DNA of 64,000 nt. It comes from Posidonia oceanica (lineage: Eukaryota; Streptophyta; Magnoliopsida; Alismatales; Posidoniaceae). Shown here in pieces: positions 53,415 to 64,000 of the stretch. The first letter of the stretch is position 1; every line of letters begins with the position of its first letter. Under the pieces are notes generated by a model that made no database searches, was not told the origin of the DNA, and worked only from the letters and a program-made list of their open reading frames with translations. The stretch lies in NCBI GenBank assembly GCA_037176725.1, contig JAZBRS010000026.1, forward strand, positions 102,903,501 through 102,967,500, read 5' to 3'. The translations under genes were made by a program, and so were the position numbers.

Positions 53415-54864
53415 ATGTCTGAATCCGAAAGTAGCTACTCAGATACAGATAGCATGCCCGAGGAGGAACCCATCATGAGGTTATTCGATCCAACCAGTGG
53501 AGAGGAACTGGATCCCGACTCGGCCCAATATCAAGTATTGTGTCGCTTCCTTTACAGTGACAACAATCATCCCGGTTCGTCAAATCAAAGAGATGAGGAT
53601 CTCCATCAAGATCAACACCTCCTTGGTAAAAGACTACGAAGGTCTATTGCAAGCCACATCCCTGAGAATTGGTACCAGAGACAGCACGGAAATGCGCCGT
53701 CGGATACCCAACACCAGGGGCAAGGAAACGACTCACCAAGAGGATTCCGAGAAAGGTCCAATCCTTTTTTCGTTCAACAGCCACAGCAACGGCCTTATGG
53801 CAGAAGAGCCGAACCCTTATTCTCTAACCAACCAGAGCGGAGTCACCAGATCCCTCTTCAGCCGGGTATGAATGTTCAAGGTGACAATCGACAGCCGCAT
53901 GCTAATCAAGTATCAAATTCTCAAACTCATGGCGGGTTCAGCAATTTAGCAGAAATGAGGAAGGTCTTAAATTCCTTGGGGGTTTAGACACAAGCTCCCC
54001 CAACTTTTGACATGGGCCAATTTCCATCATTTCAGCTTCCTTCTGGCTTCAAGTATTCAAAGATGCCTAAGTTTGATGGGACCATCAACCCACAAACCCA
54101 CATCGTCCGGTTTCAAATGGAGTCAACTCCGTACTTCCATGACTTGGGCTTCATCATCCACCTTTTCTTCTATTCATTGGAAGGTGAACCCATGGATTGG
54201 TTCCTTACCCTCTCCGGAGACGACCTCAGCAGCTTCAATAAGATCAAGGAGTGTTTCTTGACCAAATATCAACACAAGATCGAGTCGAAGCCAACCTTTC
54301 ATAACTTGAGTAGGGAGACCATGAAGCCAGGTGAAGAATGGGTCACCTTTGCAAATAGATGGTGGGAGATGGCTGCCAAATCAGGCCTGGACATCCCGGA
54401 AAGACAAGTTATCCAGACATTGATTGCAAACGCTACTGGTCCAATGAAAAGGGGGTTGGCAAATGCCTATTGCCCTTCTGTGACTGCACTCTACGAGGTA
54501 GCTGCTTCTGTGAAGGAAAATATGCATAAATTTCAAAAGATGGAAGGCGATACTGAGTCCATTCATCAAGTTGCGAAGTAACAAGATTCTCCTCTTCAAG
54601 ATTACCGGCAGAATGGCAACCACTCTGGAAAAGATGGCAACGCCAGGGGCAACTACCATCATACAGCTCCACAATAGCAGTCCAAGAGACCAAAGCGCAC
54701 AAGCTATCCTCCTATCCTAGTCACGCTGATGAACATGTTCACAGAAATGATAGAGGCCCGAGCAATCGACCTCCCGCCTTGAAGACCTGAAGGGGTGAAC
54801 TGCGACAGAAGCAAATATTGCCAGTACCACAAGAGACGTGGGCACAATTTAGAAGACTACTGGG
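53415..54864 (+). pseudogene. Gag fragment of element P (four in-frame stops, cut by B)
   Basis: One frame from MSESESSYSDTDS. An acidic N-terminus is followed by a Gln/Arg/Pro-rich part (residues about 60-185), then a gag core (FPSFQLPSGFKYSKMPKFDG, HLFFYSLEGEPMDWFLTLS, FLTKYQHKI, MKRGLANAYCPSV) and a knuckle C-x2-H-x4-H-x4 in which the last Cys reads Tyr (YCQYHKRRGHNLEDYW). Stops lie at 53985 TAG, 54579 TAA, 54675 TAG and 54780 TGA; all fit CAG, CAA or CGA decay, and Cys to Tyr fits G-to-A. B's LTR begins right after the knuckle. M's gag is the closest relative in the window; C's gag is more distant. Confidence 0.85.
54860..54864. repeat. Expected target-site copy of B
   Basis: CTGGG precedes B's LTR end. 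The matching copy is not in the window, because B runs off the right edge. Confidence 0.4.
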
Positions 54865-55143
54865 TGTAGTAATCCCGATGTTCAGATCGTCCATGCACAC
54901 AGCCAAAGCTCGCGTGCACCGATCAGAATCAAGTTCACTATTAGCGGCTGTGTCCGAGAAGGAAGACTTAACTCGAAAACACTTAAAAGAGGGGAAAAAG
55001 GAAAGAAAAGGAGAAGATAAGACAAATCAGAGTTACCGCCGTGTCTATTAAGTCGGGAGACAAGGAAAACCAGGGAAATGCGTGAATAAACACGCAAAAT
55101 CAAGCAAAAGATGCAATGCGATGCAATGCAAAAGAAATGAGAT

Positions 55144-55490
55144 GCAAATGATGTGACTCATGCCTAGGATAAGGGCAATATGGTTATTGCGGGCCAAGAG
55201 AAAGGGCAAGGAATCCTGTTACGTGCGGGGAAGGTGTTAGGCACCCCCGATACACCCAAGAATCGGTCTTTCTAGGCTTACGCTCGCATACGCAAGGAAA
55301 TGCATACTTTGAATGCCTAAGTGCCATGAATGCCTAATTAGATGCTCATAGGTGTGCTCTAAGTGATGAAATGCGTGCAAGGAATTAAACGTGCTATCTA
55401 AGTGCTCAGCAACGCTGTCTGTGTTCCGAACCGGGCGAACCCTGGTCTGTGAGAACTCCAGGCAATAAGCATCACTGCCCTAAATGCAAA
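55144..55490 (-). promoter_or_regulatory. Conserved LTR end block in B
   Basis: Antisense counterpart of A 5972-6310, with the GTGTTAGGCACCCCC, CCTGTTACGTGCGGGG and GAACCGGGCGAACCC motifs kept. Confidence 0.55.
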
Positions 55491-55564
55491 TGCAGGCGAT
55501 AAAACAAAACATCGGTAAAACCAGGCAATGCGGGTGACATGCAAGGGAAAACAACGTCAAACAC

Positions 55565-55800
55565 GTAAAACGGTGTGAGAAACGAAAGTCGGCATGCAAA
55601 ACGATGCAAGAAACAAAGCAGGCATGCAAAACGGTGCAAGAAACAAAGCAGCCATGCAAAACAGTGCAAGAAAAAAAACAGACACACAAAACGGTGCAAG
55701 AAACAAAGTGGGCACACAAAACGATGTAAGAAACAAAGCAGACATGCAAAACGATGCAAGAAACAAAGTGGGCTCGCAAAACGGTACAAAAGCAAGCGAA
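55565..55800 (-). repeat. 30-bp minisatellite in LTR of B
   Basis: About eight units built on GCATGCAAAACGGTGCAAGA plus AACAAAGCAG. Same place and period as in A, different unit sequence. Confidence 0.8.
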
Positions 55801-56569
55801 AACAGGCGATGCAAGAACAAGCGAAACAAAGCATCAAAAAAGCCATGCAATGCAGATGTAAAAACATGCAAAAGGAGGAGAGTGAAACAAGTAAGGAGAG
55901 GCAAGCGGTGTAAGTGTGAAAACAAACACCGCTTAAGGACCACACAATGTAGGTGTAAAGACCTACATTGAGGAAAGGAAGCAAGCAGAGGGATCACCAC
56001 TATCCTGTGACTATTTCCCACTAAGTCGTCCCACGATGTGTCTCGCACGTTGCCAAAAGCTCGTGGTGCAATTGGATCGTGGAAAAGGGGGAAGAAAGTC
56101 TCAATTAGTAGTGAGTCAAAGGGAAACTCAACCCAAAAACGCTAAGAGTACGCGAAAAGAGGGAGTAGAGTAGATAGGCAAGAAGAGGAAGTCCTAATCT
56201 ACATGCTTGGAAAACGTGGGGCGAAAACAATGCATGCAAAGCGAATGATATGCAACAAAGTGCTATGCAGGAGTTCAGAAGGACTTACCTTGGAGATCTG
56301 AGGCCTGATCAGAGGTAAACTTGGTCAGCATAGGAGTCCGCTCCACCAGGGTGATCCGGGTAGCTTGGTTGCGAAGATCCGGCGGTCCGATCGGGCGTTG
56401 CACGGGCTTCAAGATTAGAAGACCCAAGAACCAGAGGAGGAGAAGGGATCTAAGTGCAAAAAGGGTCCTAGGGGTGTGCAGAACAGGTCCTCCCACATAC
56501 ATGGGAGCTAAAAGTGTGCAAAAAAAGCTAAGTGCAATGATGCATTGGTGCAATGCATGCAAAAATGCA

Positions 56570-56800
56570 AGAAAAGAACCTAAATGTGATGGTTTTGAAA
56601 AGTTAGGGACCTAAATGCAATGATTTTAAAAGGTTAGGGACCTATATGTAATGATTTTGAAAAGTTGGGGGCCTATATGCAATGATTTTGAAAAGTTAGG
56701 GACCTGGATGCAAACAAATGCAAAACCAGGGACCTAAATGTAATATTTTTTAAAACTTGGGGACCTAAATGCAATGTTTTTGAAAATCTAAGGGTCTGGA
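56570..56800 (-). repeat. 34-bp repeat in LTR of B
   Basis: About six loose copies of a unit with GGGACCTAAATGCAATGATT followed by TTGAAAAGTT. It corresponds in place to the diffuse GCATTTT repeats of A's LTR. Confidence 0.7.
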
Positions 56801-59800
56801 TGCAAATAAAACAAGTTTCTGGGTTTTTTAATAATGCAATAAGGTTTAAAACAGGGATTAAATGAAATCTGAATGGACTAAGGATCTAAATGCAAATTCG
56901 AAAAAATGCAGGGTCTGAAATGCAATCAATATGGAAAAATACAATTTAATTGAATGCTGTGCATGCAGGCAGAGGACTAAAATGCAATTTAAAAACATGT
57001 AGGGGCTAAAATGCAATTTAATATGGTAAAGATGCAATTTAAATGAATGCTGTGAATTATGCAGAGGACTAAAATGCAATAATAAAATAAAACAGGATAA
57101 AAGTGCAATGCAATATGGTAAAATACGAAATTAAATGAATTTAACAACTGAATTGAGGACTGATTTGCAAATAAAATAAACAGCAGGACTTAAAAGCAAT
57201 GTAATAGAGTAAAACAGGCATTTAAATGACATTTATCAACTGGAGGACTTAGATGCAAAATAAATAAACAACTGGACTAAAAACTAAGATACAGAAAAGT
57301 ATTTTGAACTACAGTAGGATCAACATGCAATAAAAATAAATAACAGGGCTAAAACTAAAAGAAAACTAAAAGCTTTGAACTGCAGAGGACCAAGTTGCAT
57401 TAAAAATAAGTAGCAGGACTAAAACTAAAAGAAAATAAAAAGCTTTGAACTACAGCAGGACTAACATGCATATAAAAGAAACTACATATTTATTATGCAA
57501 TTTTATATGGTTTTTATTCAGAATTAAATGAAACGTAAACTGTGACTGGACTGGAAAGTAAATAGCTAAAACTACAAGGCAGAAATGCAATATCATGGTA
57601 AAATTTGTAAGTTAACAGAAAAATAAAACGAAAGCAAACGTACGGCATTATAAAAATAAAAACACTGTAGCTAAACTTGCAGAGCCTCTGGTCGGAGAAG
57701 ACGACCCGATCCGGCGGAGCTGGAGGGCTGGCAAGTTGCGCCGGACGTCCTCGGAGGCCGGAGGCTGGTCGGCGAGGCAAGACTGGGGCTGGAGCGGACC
57801 GGAGGAGGCGACGGAGCTCTGCAGAAGGTGTCAGAGCCATACCGGAGGCTGCGGGCGCTCCCGACGGAAATGGAGAACAGGACGGAGTTGCTGGAACCTC
57901 CACCGAGCTCGGAGGGTCGACGGCGAGGCAGGTGGACGTCCAGAGCAAGGTCACCGGAGAAGAAAGGTCCACGGTGGCGACGACTTCGCGCGACCGACCT
58001 CGAAACCTATTTCTAATGGGCTGGGGAGCAAGAGGGGAAGGAAACTAAGCTACAGGTGCGATCAAGTACCTTTTTCGGTGGTTGGTACACTCCCCCGACG
58101 TCAGTGGTTTGAGCAGACGACGGCGGCGATGGTCCAGCTGCTGCAGGCACTCCCGGCGGCACGCGAAGGTCTGGTTCGACTCCCGACAGTGCTCCGGAGC
58201 TCTCTGGATGCACAGGCGCAAGCTTGCGGACCGGAGGGAAGAAAGTGGCTTTTTGGGTGCCACTGGTTCTACCGGAGGTGGGGGAGGTGAGCTGTTGCTC
58301 CCCGAGTTGGGTGGAAGCCTCCGATGGGTTGCTGGAGGTTCGATGATGGTGAGGAAGGGTTTGAATTGGACTGAAGAAGGCTGTGGTGGGAGTTTGCAAG
58401 TTGGGTGGATTTTGGACAGAAACTGATGCAGGTGTTTGTGGTGTCGTGTCTGGGCTATGGTGGGTGTTTAGGCTGAGGGTCGGGAGGTCTGGAAAGGTGG
58501 AGTTTAGGGGAGTTGGGTGGAGGAGTTTGGGGTGAGTTGGTGGTCTATGGTGCGGGGAATTTTGAGGTGGAGGGTGATGGGTTCTGTGCTGGTGAGTGGA
58601 GGTGTTTCGGGTAGTTCTGGGTTGATGCTGGGCGTGGAATGAGTGGAGGTGGATGTAGGGATTTCGGGTGAGGTTTGGGGAGGATGATGCTGGAGTTTTG
58701 GAGGTGTAGATGGATCAAATGCTGGGAGAGGGAATGCTGGGTTTTTTTCAGAGGAAGGAAGAGGGATTCTGGGTGGAATTCTCACGCTCTCTCTGGTTCT
58801 CTCAATTGGCAAAGGTGGTGGAGGAATGGGGAGATGCTGGTTTTAACAAGGAGGAGCTGAGGGTCGAACGCGAGTAGTGGATTCAAATCCACGGACGTGG
58901 GGGAAGACTACAGCTGAGGGCTGACCAGCGAGGCGACGCACGAGTTAATGCCGTCACGGAAGATGCGGCCAAGACTGAGAGAGGGTGTGAGAGCAGAGGG
59001 TGGCAGCTGGCTGATCTGATGGATGGGGAAAATTCAGATTTGAAAATGGGGGAAAGACTGGTGCTGGCGCTCGCGGGAGAAAAGCAGAAGGAAGAAGAAG
59101 GAGGAAGAAAGGAAAGAAGGGAAGGTGAAGGGCTGAGGCAGCAGGTGGGCTGGGCTGAATTGCGGGAGAAAGAAAGAAAAAAGAAAAGAAAGAAAGGAGG
59201 GGAGAAGGCAGTGGGCCGGGCCGGACCGAAAGAAAAGAAAAGAAAAATAAGAAAGAAAAGGAAAGGAGATGGGGAAAGAGAAAAAGAAGACAGATTGGAA
59301 AAAGATTAAAATAAAAAAGGGATTTGGAAATATTTTAGAATAGTTATTTTTAAGTTAAGATTTTTAATTAAGTTTTAAAGGATTGTTTTTTAATTTTTTA
59401 AATTAGGGTTAAGAGGGGTTTTAGTTTTGATTTTAGTTTTTACAATTTTTCTTAAGTTTTTCTTTAAATTGTTTTTTAAGGTTTGTTTTAAATGTTTGTT
59501 AAGTTTTTCAATTTATTTTTAAGTTAAGTTTTTCTTGTTAAGTTTTTCCTCTTTTTCTTTTTTTTTAATTAAGTCTTTTAAATCATTTTAAGTTTTTGTT
59601 TTTAATTGTTTCTTTAGATTTGTAAAATGATTTTTAATTACTTATCCTAGGTTTTTTAATTGTTTCTTCTTTCCTAGGATTTGGTTTTGATTGCTGTTAT
59701 TTTTAATGGGGTTCTTTCTTTTTGCTTGTTTAGGATTATATTTTTCTTTTGTTTGTTTTTATGGGCATTTTCCTCTGGTTTGTTTTATATTTTTTGGATT

Positions 59801-60575
59801 GCATTCTTAGTTTTTTAGTTGCTTTTAGTTGGATTTTTCTTTTAATTGTTTGTCCAAGTTTTTTAATTATTTCTTAAGGATTTGATTTGTTTCTCTTTTT
59901 GTTTTCCTTTTTTAATTAGAGTTTTAAAGGTTTAGTGTGGAAGAAAGGAAAAGGAGAGGAAGAAGAAAAGAAAGAAATGGAGAAAGAAAGAAAGAAAGAA
60001 AGAGAGGGGAGGGAAGAAATTAAAGATTAGAAAATCATGAGATAAAAATACAGATAAAATACAGGAAGAAAAGATGCATAAGATGGGCCCACTGCAAAGC
60101 AAGAATAGGAGAGAGAAGGAAAGGAAAAGAAGGAGAATGAGGTGGAGGATAAAGAGGAGAGAGAAAAGAATAATTTGGAAAGAGAAAAGGATAAGTTGGA
60201 GAGATGAGGAGGATAAAGGCTTGGATTTGGAGGGGGATTGGGTGAGTATGTGAGCTAGGGTTTCTAGTGTTTGACCTAGGGTTTGAAGTGGGATTTTGGG
60301 TGTAGAAAAGGGGTGATTTTACCTAGGTTTTTTATGATTTTTGAGAGTAGTTTTGGTGGGAGATTTTAAGGGTTTTTTGGAGGATTTTCTAGGTTGAAAA
60401 GGATGGATTTTCCTAAGGTTTTTGGGTGATTTTTTGGGTCAAAATAATGGGTGTGATTCTAAGTTTGGTTTTGGGTTTGTATTGGAGAGAAGGATGTGGT
60501 TTTGGGTTTAGGTTCAGGTTCAGAAGCCACCAGAAGGATTCCACTAATCCAGCCTGTCAAAATGGGGTGTCTACA

Positions 60576-60623
60576 AATGCCCCTCCCTGAGCGATGTCAA
60601 GCGAAGCGAGGTCGTTGCTCAGG
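60576..60623 (-). other. Polypurine tract and hairpin of B
   Basis: The minus strand reads GGGAGGGGCATT directly before the LTR. A hairpin CCTGAGC (60586-60592) with GCTCAGG (60617-60623) adjoins it, as in A. Confidence 0.78.
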
Positions 60624-61056
60624 GTTGACAAGACACCCCATCTAACCAGAGAGAGCCAGACGTTACTATAGACGTGAGTCACTTATTCGGCGGAAGCACC
60701 GAAAGTCTTGACTCGTCGCCAAATGCAGATGAATGTAGATGTAATGCTTATGCTAATGCAAATGTGATGCCTACACTAATGCTCATTGCGCTGTACCCCT
60801 CTGAGGGAAAGCGAGTGATGCATGCACCTGGAAAGGCGGAAAAAATGCAATGCAACATCGTCGGGCAATACTTCGGGAGAGCCGAACGATTTGGGTGCGC
60901 TGAGCGGTGTGCAACTCTAGCATGGGGGCGCTGTTTGCCAAGCTTCTGCTATAGGCATAGGCGATGCAGGTGTTGAAAGTGAAAGGCTGAAGGAAGGATG
61001 TTGAAAGAGAGATGCTGTGAATGTGCATGCGATGGCAGGCATGTAATGCCAAGGAA
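60624..61056 (-). other. 3' region of B next to the polypurine tract
   Basis: No gene seen. The first part is conserved with A (GACAAGACACCCCATCT); the rest is ATGC-rich word repeats. Confidence 0.5.
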
Positions 61057-61852
61057 GCGATCCTGGCCGTGCACTGCTGCGGGTGTCATCTTAAGCTGGC
61101 AAGCTGCGAAAGTCTTGCTGGTGCCGAGGATGTCACCTTAGCAATGCACAATCAAGGGCTTGATTTCCTAGGCATGCCATGACAAGGAAACGGGATGTGG
61201 AAGCTGATGTAATGACTACAGAGGAGTAGCAGCGCAATAAGAATGCAATGTTATGCAATGGGGCACACGAAACCGAGAAAACGGTCCTAGGCCGCGCACT
61301 ACTGCGAGTACCATCTGAAGCCGGCAAGCTGCGAAAGTCTTGCGGATGCCGAGGATGCTACCTTGGGCAGTACGCGAACCACGGGTTCGAATCCTAAGCA
61401 TGCGATGCTATGCAATGGAAGGAAAGGTATAAACAGTGGAACGCCGGGCACACGGAACCGAGAAAACGATACCAAGGCCGCGCACTACTGCGGGTGCCAT
61501 CTGAAGCGGGCAAGCTGCGAAAGTCTTGCGGGCGCCGAGAATGGTACCTTAAGCAATACACGAACCAGGGGTTCGGATCCTGAGCACGCCATGTCCGTGT
61601 AATGATGAGATGCTATACTAGGACTGACTCTATAGAGGATACAAGATAGCTTTATGATGTTATGCAATGAAATGCTAATGTTATGCAGTGTATAAACAAT
61701 CGAGCGCTGCGCATGCGGAACCGAGAAGACGATCCCAAGACCGCGCACTATTGCGAGTATCATCCAAAGTTGGCAAGCTGCGAAAGTCTTGCGGGTGCTG
61801 AGGATGCTACCTTAGGCAGTACACGAACCACAGGTTCGAATCCTAAGCGCGC
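61057..61852 (-). repeat. Four dispersed copies of a ~123-bp repeat in B
   Basis: Copies at about 61057-61178, 61283-61405, 61465-61589 and 61728-61852. They share GGCCGCGCACTACTGCG, the near-invariant GCAAGCTGCGAAAGTCTTGC (an inverted pair GCAAG/CTTGC) and, in three of four, GGTTCGAATCC or GGTTCGGATCC. Not seen in A. Confidence 0.8.
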
Positions 61853-61929
61853 GATGCTCGGGTGATGATGAAATGCAAATGCCATGCAACAGAATGCTAT
61901 TACACTACGACGAAAGGGTGATAAGTTAA

Positions 61930-62310
61930 CGGACCTATCGTCGGATAGTTAGGGAGTATCGGCCCTCTGAGGAGTTGACGGACTCATCACCGAATAGTTA
62001 GGGCTATCAGCCCGATGAGGAGTTAACGGACTAATCACCGGATAGTTAGGGCTATCAACCTGGATGAGGAGTTAACGGACTCATCACCGGATAGTTAGGG
62101 CTATCAACCCGATGAGGAGTTAGCGGACTCATCACTGGATAGTTAGGACTATCAGCCCGATGAGGAGTTAACAGACTCATCACCAGATAGTTAGGGCTAT
62201 CAGCTCGATGAGGAGTTAACGGACTCATCACCGGATAGTTAGGGCTATCAGCCCGAATGAGGAGTTAATGGACTCTTCGCCAGATAATTAGGGCAATCAG
62301 CCCGAATGAG
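61930..62310 (-). repeat. 47-bp tandem array in B, ~8 copies
   Basis: Units contain GGATAGTTAGGGCTATCAGC, CCGATGAGGAG and TTAACGGACTCATCACC. The inverted pair GATAG/CTATC is kept. It stands where A has its 71- and 28-bp arrays. Confidence 0.85.
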
Positions 62311-62435
62311 GGTGGAAAGGGGGTGGGGATACCGAACCAGAAGGTACGGCAGAGGTCCAGAGACGCTCCCACGACAGTTGGGGATGTTAGCCCGATGCAG
62401 ATGGAAATGGGATACCATAGGGCAGCAAAAAGATG

Positions 62436-62464
62436 CCCCTGGTACTGGTGAACGATACCAGGGG
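62436..62464 (-). other. Stem-loop copy 1 in B
   Basis: CCCCTGGTA pairs with TACCAGGGG over 9 bp around an 11-base loop. Weaker relative of the next feature. Confidence 0.7.
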
Positions 62465-62618
62465 ACAGTCGAAGCGCCCATGGCATCAAAATGCAAGGTG
62501 GATGAATGAATGGAGGAATGGATGTGAGGTGATAGGTTGACGGACTTATCGCCGAGCAGTTAGAGCTGCCAACCTGATGAGATAAGGGGAATGATACCAC
62601 ATGGTAGTAAAAAAGATG

Positions 62619-62645
62619 CCCCTGGTATCAGGATGATACCAGGGG
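62619..62645 (-). other. Stem-loop copy 2 in B, homologue of A 19936-19962
   Basis: CCCCTGGTATCA pairs with TGATACCAGGGG over 12 bp around 3 bases. Flanks (AAAAGATGCC) also match A (GGCATCTTTT, other strand). Confidence 0.82.
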
Positions 62646-64000
62646 ACAGTCGAAGCGCCCCTGGCACCGAAATGCGAGGGTGGATGAGTGGATGATAGGT
62701 TGACAGACCTATCGCCGAGCAGTTAGGGGTGCCAGTCTGAATGCAAGGAATGATAGAATGCAAGAGAATACCGAGAAAACAGGAAACCCCTCATGGTGGG
62801 TGCGCAATGGTCTCAGCACAGGCATGCTTCGTGGCGTCACGAGGTGACAAACGAGGGACATGCTGGTCATCAAGGACCTATCCAACGTGGTGGGTGGCAA
62901 AACTTTGAAAAGCACGGAGCCTCTAAGCGAGATCAGGCAAAAGGTGCTCATCCTTGGCTCCAGTTTTCGAAAACAGGGAGAAGGGAAGAAGATAATAATA
63001 TATTACAGTATGCATGTTTTGGTGGCTTTGGACTCAAAAACAGCTACTAAGAGGCTGCTTCTGCACTTTCTAACTCAGGAGACTTGATCCTCGTGCAATG
63101 CCATGCCGAACAGTGGTCGGTGGCTCTCTTTCTCACTCTTGGCTCGGGGTGAGGCCTCAGCTTCGCAGAGTATAGCCTTTAGCTGCAGGTAGGTAGCAGA
63201 AGCGTTGGATGTAGCTTCACAGCCTCTGTCTTAATTCCTCGGGGACCGACTACCGCTTTTGACGCTCACAGAATGATATTTCTTTTCCCCTCGTGAGTGA
63301 CCGAATCTGCATCTAGCCTGCCAGGGAAGTAAGTGTTGTCTGCATAAGGGATTGGAGCGTGCTGCTGCGCTCGGAGGGTGGGGCCAGGTCCTCCCGATAT
63401 GATGTCCCGTGCAATTGCCAGTGTGGCGCTTGAAGTTAATAACTGAGGGGGCTTCGATACTCGTCCGAGTCACTCCTCTCTTGAGCGCCTTCTTTCTTCA
63501 ACTTCTTTCTTCATATTTCTTTTATGCTCAGCATGCATATCATGTTATCATATTCTTTTGCTCACATGATCTCTATTCTTTTGGATATGCATGTCTTCGC
63601 CCTCTTGAGGTAGCAGTCCCTGGTGAGGCATTAAGAGTTCAGCTGATCGGCGTACACCTTCAGCCTCTGCAATGTGTGCTGGCAGCCTCTGGCTATGCTC
63701 TGCTTTGCTTCGGCCCTCTCCATGTCTGGTGGACTCTCTTGATAGGGTGGATCTCGCTTCTAGTGTTCTGAAACTCAACGAGATGCTCTATTCTGCTCTC
63801 AGTCTCACTTTGTGGCCACATGCAAGAGATGGCGCTGCTCAGGTGAGACCTGCTTGAGATTGTCACTGCTTGACATCCTCCAGGCGCTACTTGTTTGTCC
63901 GTAGCCAGGTTTCTGATTATACAAATGTTTATGGGTTTTGTATTTTTTAGAAGGAGAAGGGACAAGCATGTTTTTAGGTTTTTGCATTGGTTTTGTATTT
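62646..64000 (-). other. Unassigned internal sequence of B
   Basis: Apart from one more short GATAGGTTGACAGACC-type unit at about 62694, I see nothing that can be named. In A this place would hold the extra ORF, but no open frame longer than about 120 codons and no mobile-domain motif was recognised on either strand. It may be a decayed extra ORF or a different insertion. Confidence 0.35.

Larger units (their letters stand above)
50076..54864 (+). mobile_element. Element P: Tat-like element, 5' part only, plus strand
   Basis: LTR, primer site, leader of about 2 kb and gag up to the zinc knuckle, where B interrupts it. The five bases before its LTR (GCTGT, 50071-50075) are the expected target copy; the other copy is not visible. 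Same family as M. Confidence 0.88.
54865..60575 (-). repeat. 3' LTR of element B (5711 bp)
   Basis: Minus-strand start TGTAGACACCCC at 60575, end GGGATTACTACA at 54865, as in A. It shows the same order of parts as A's LTR: an A-rich tract (T-rich on plus, 59290-59900), a C-rich block, a GCATTTT-type repeat region, a 30-bp minisatellite and the conserved end block. Most of the sequence between these landmarks has diverged. Confidence 0.88.
54865..64000 (-). mobile_element. Element B: second Ogre-like element, minus strand, partial
   Basis: The 3' LTR (54865-60575) and the 3' internal region (60576-64000) are present; genes and the 5' LTR would lie to the right of the window. The internal sequence beside the LTR matches A's 3' end (polypurine tract, hairpin, TGTCTTGTC segment), so this is not a solo LTR. 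B is clearly diverged from A. Confidence 0.88.

Noticed and set aside
54865..60575. Solo LTR interpretation for B
   Set aside because: The five bases on each side differ (CTGGG and AATGC), and the right side matches the polypurine end of A, so internal sequence follows.
61370..61400. Possible tRNA gene at the GGTTCGAATCC motif
   Set aside because: The T-arm stem does not pair and no acceptor or anticodon arm could be drawn. Kept only as a finding about the repeat.
62793..63771. Short ORFs on both strands in the right-hand part of B
   Set aside because: No domain, no consistent frame and no match to A's genes that I can see.

Overview
The window is repetitive plant nuclear DNA. Every coding region I recognise belongs to a Ty3/gypsy LTR retrotransposon. 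The dual RNase H (a gypsy RNase H followed by a second, archaeal-type RNase H), the C-x2-H-x4-H-x4-C gag knuckle and LTRs of up to 6 kb point to the Tat/Ogre lineage. One chromovirus-like element (initiator-Met-type primer site, gag starting MPPRGRKK) is also present. No host gene, rRNA, tRNA gene or CRISPR was found. A seed plant with a large genome is likely; the species cannot be read from the window.

The layout is a nest of seven elements, labelled A, B, C, M, X, T and P. A (633-28292, + strand) is a giant Ogre-like element of 27.7 kb with LTRs of 5916 and 6031 bp, a GACAG target duplication on both sides, gag-pro, a broken pol, a broken extra ORF and a long 3' region of tandem repeats. 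A sits in the 3' part of C (minus strand; 28298-39990 plus probably 1-632). C sits in the gag of M (minus; 39991-43893). M sits in an Ogre-like LTR X (minus; 43894-46833). X abuts the LTR of a chromovirus T (plus; 46834-50075). To the right, T's gag is cut by P (plus; 50076-54864), and P's gag zinc knuckle is cut by B (minus; 54865-64000 and beyond), an older relative of A.

A's gag-pro is one open frame of 4.7 kb, while its pol and extra ORF carry eight in-frame stops and a frameshift. Nearly all stops in A, C, P and T can be explained by C-to-T change at CAG, CAA or CGA codons, or G-to-A at TGG. This looks like decay of methylated cytosines. A may have moved with pol supplied in trans.

The least explained structure is non-coding. 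In C, M, P and X, the LTRs and gag leaders (LTR only in X) carry 28-29 bp imperfect palindromes set head to tail in pairs or triplets. The arm sequence differs between families while the unit length and the ability to fold are kept. A carries a 28-bp palindromic unit in its 3' tandem array. A and B share a 3' stem-loop with paired substitutions in its stem. C appears to encode two retropepsin domains. C, M and P share a strong splice-donor-like site about 20-45 nt after the primer-binding site and a purine tract before gag.
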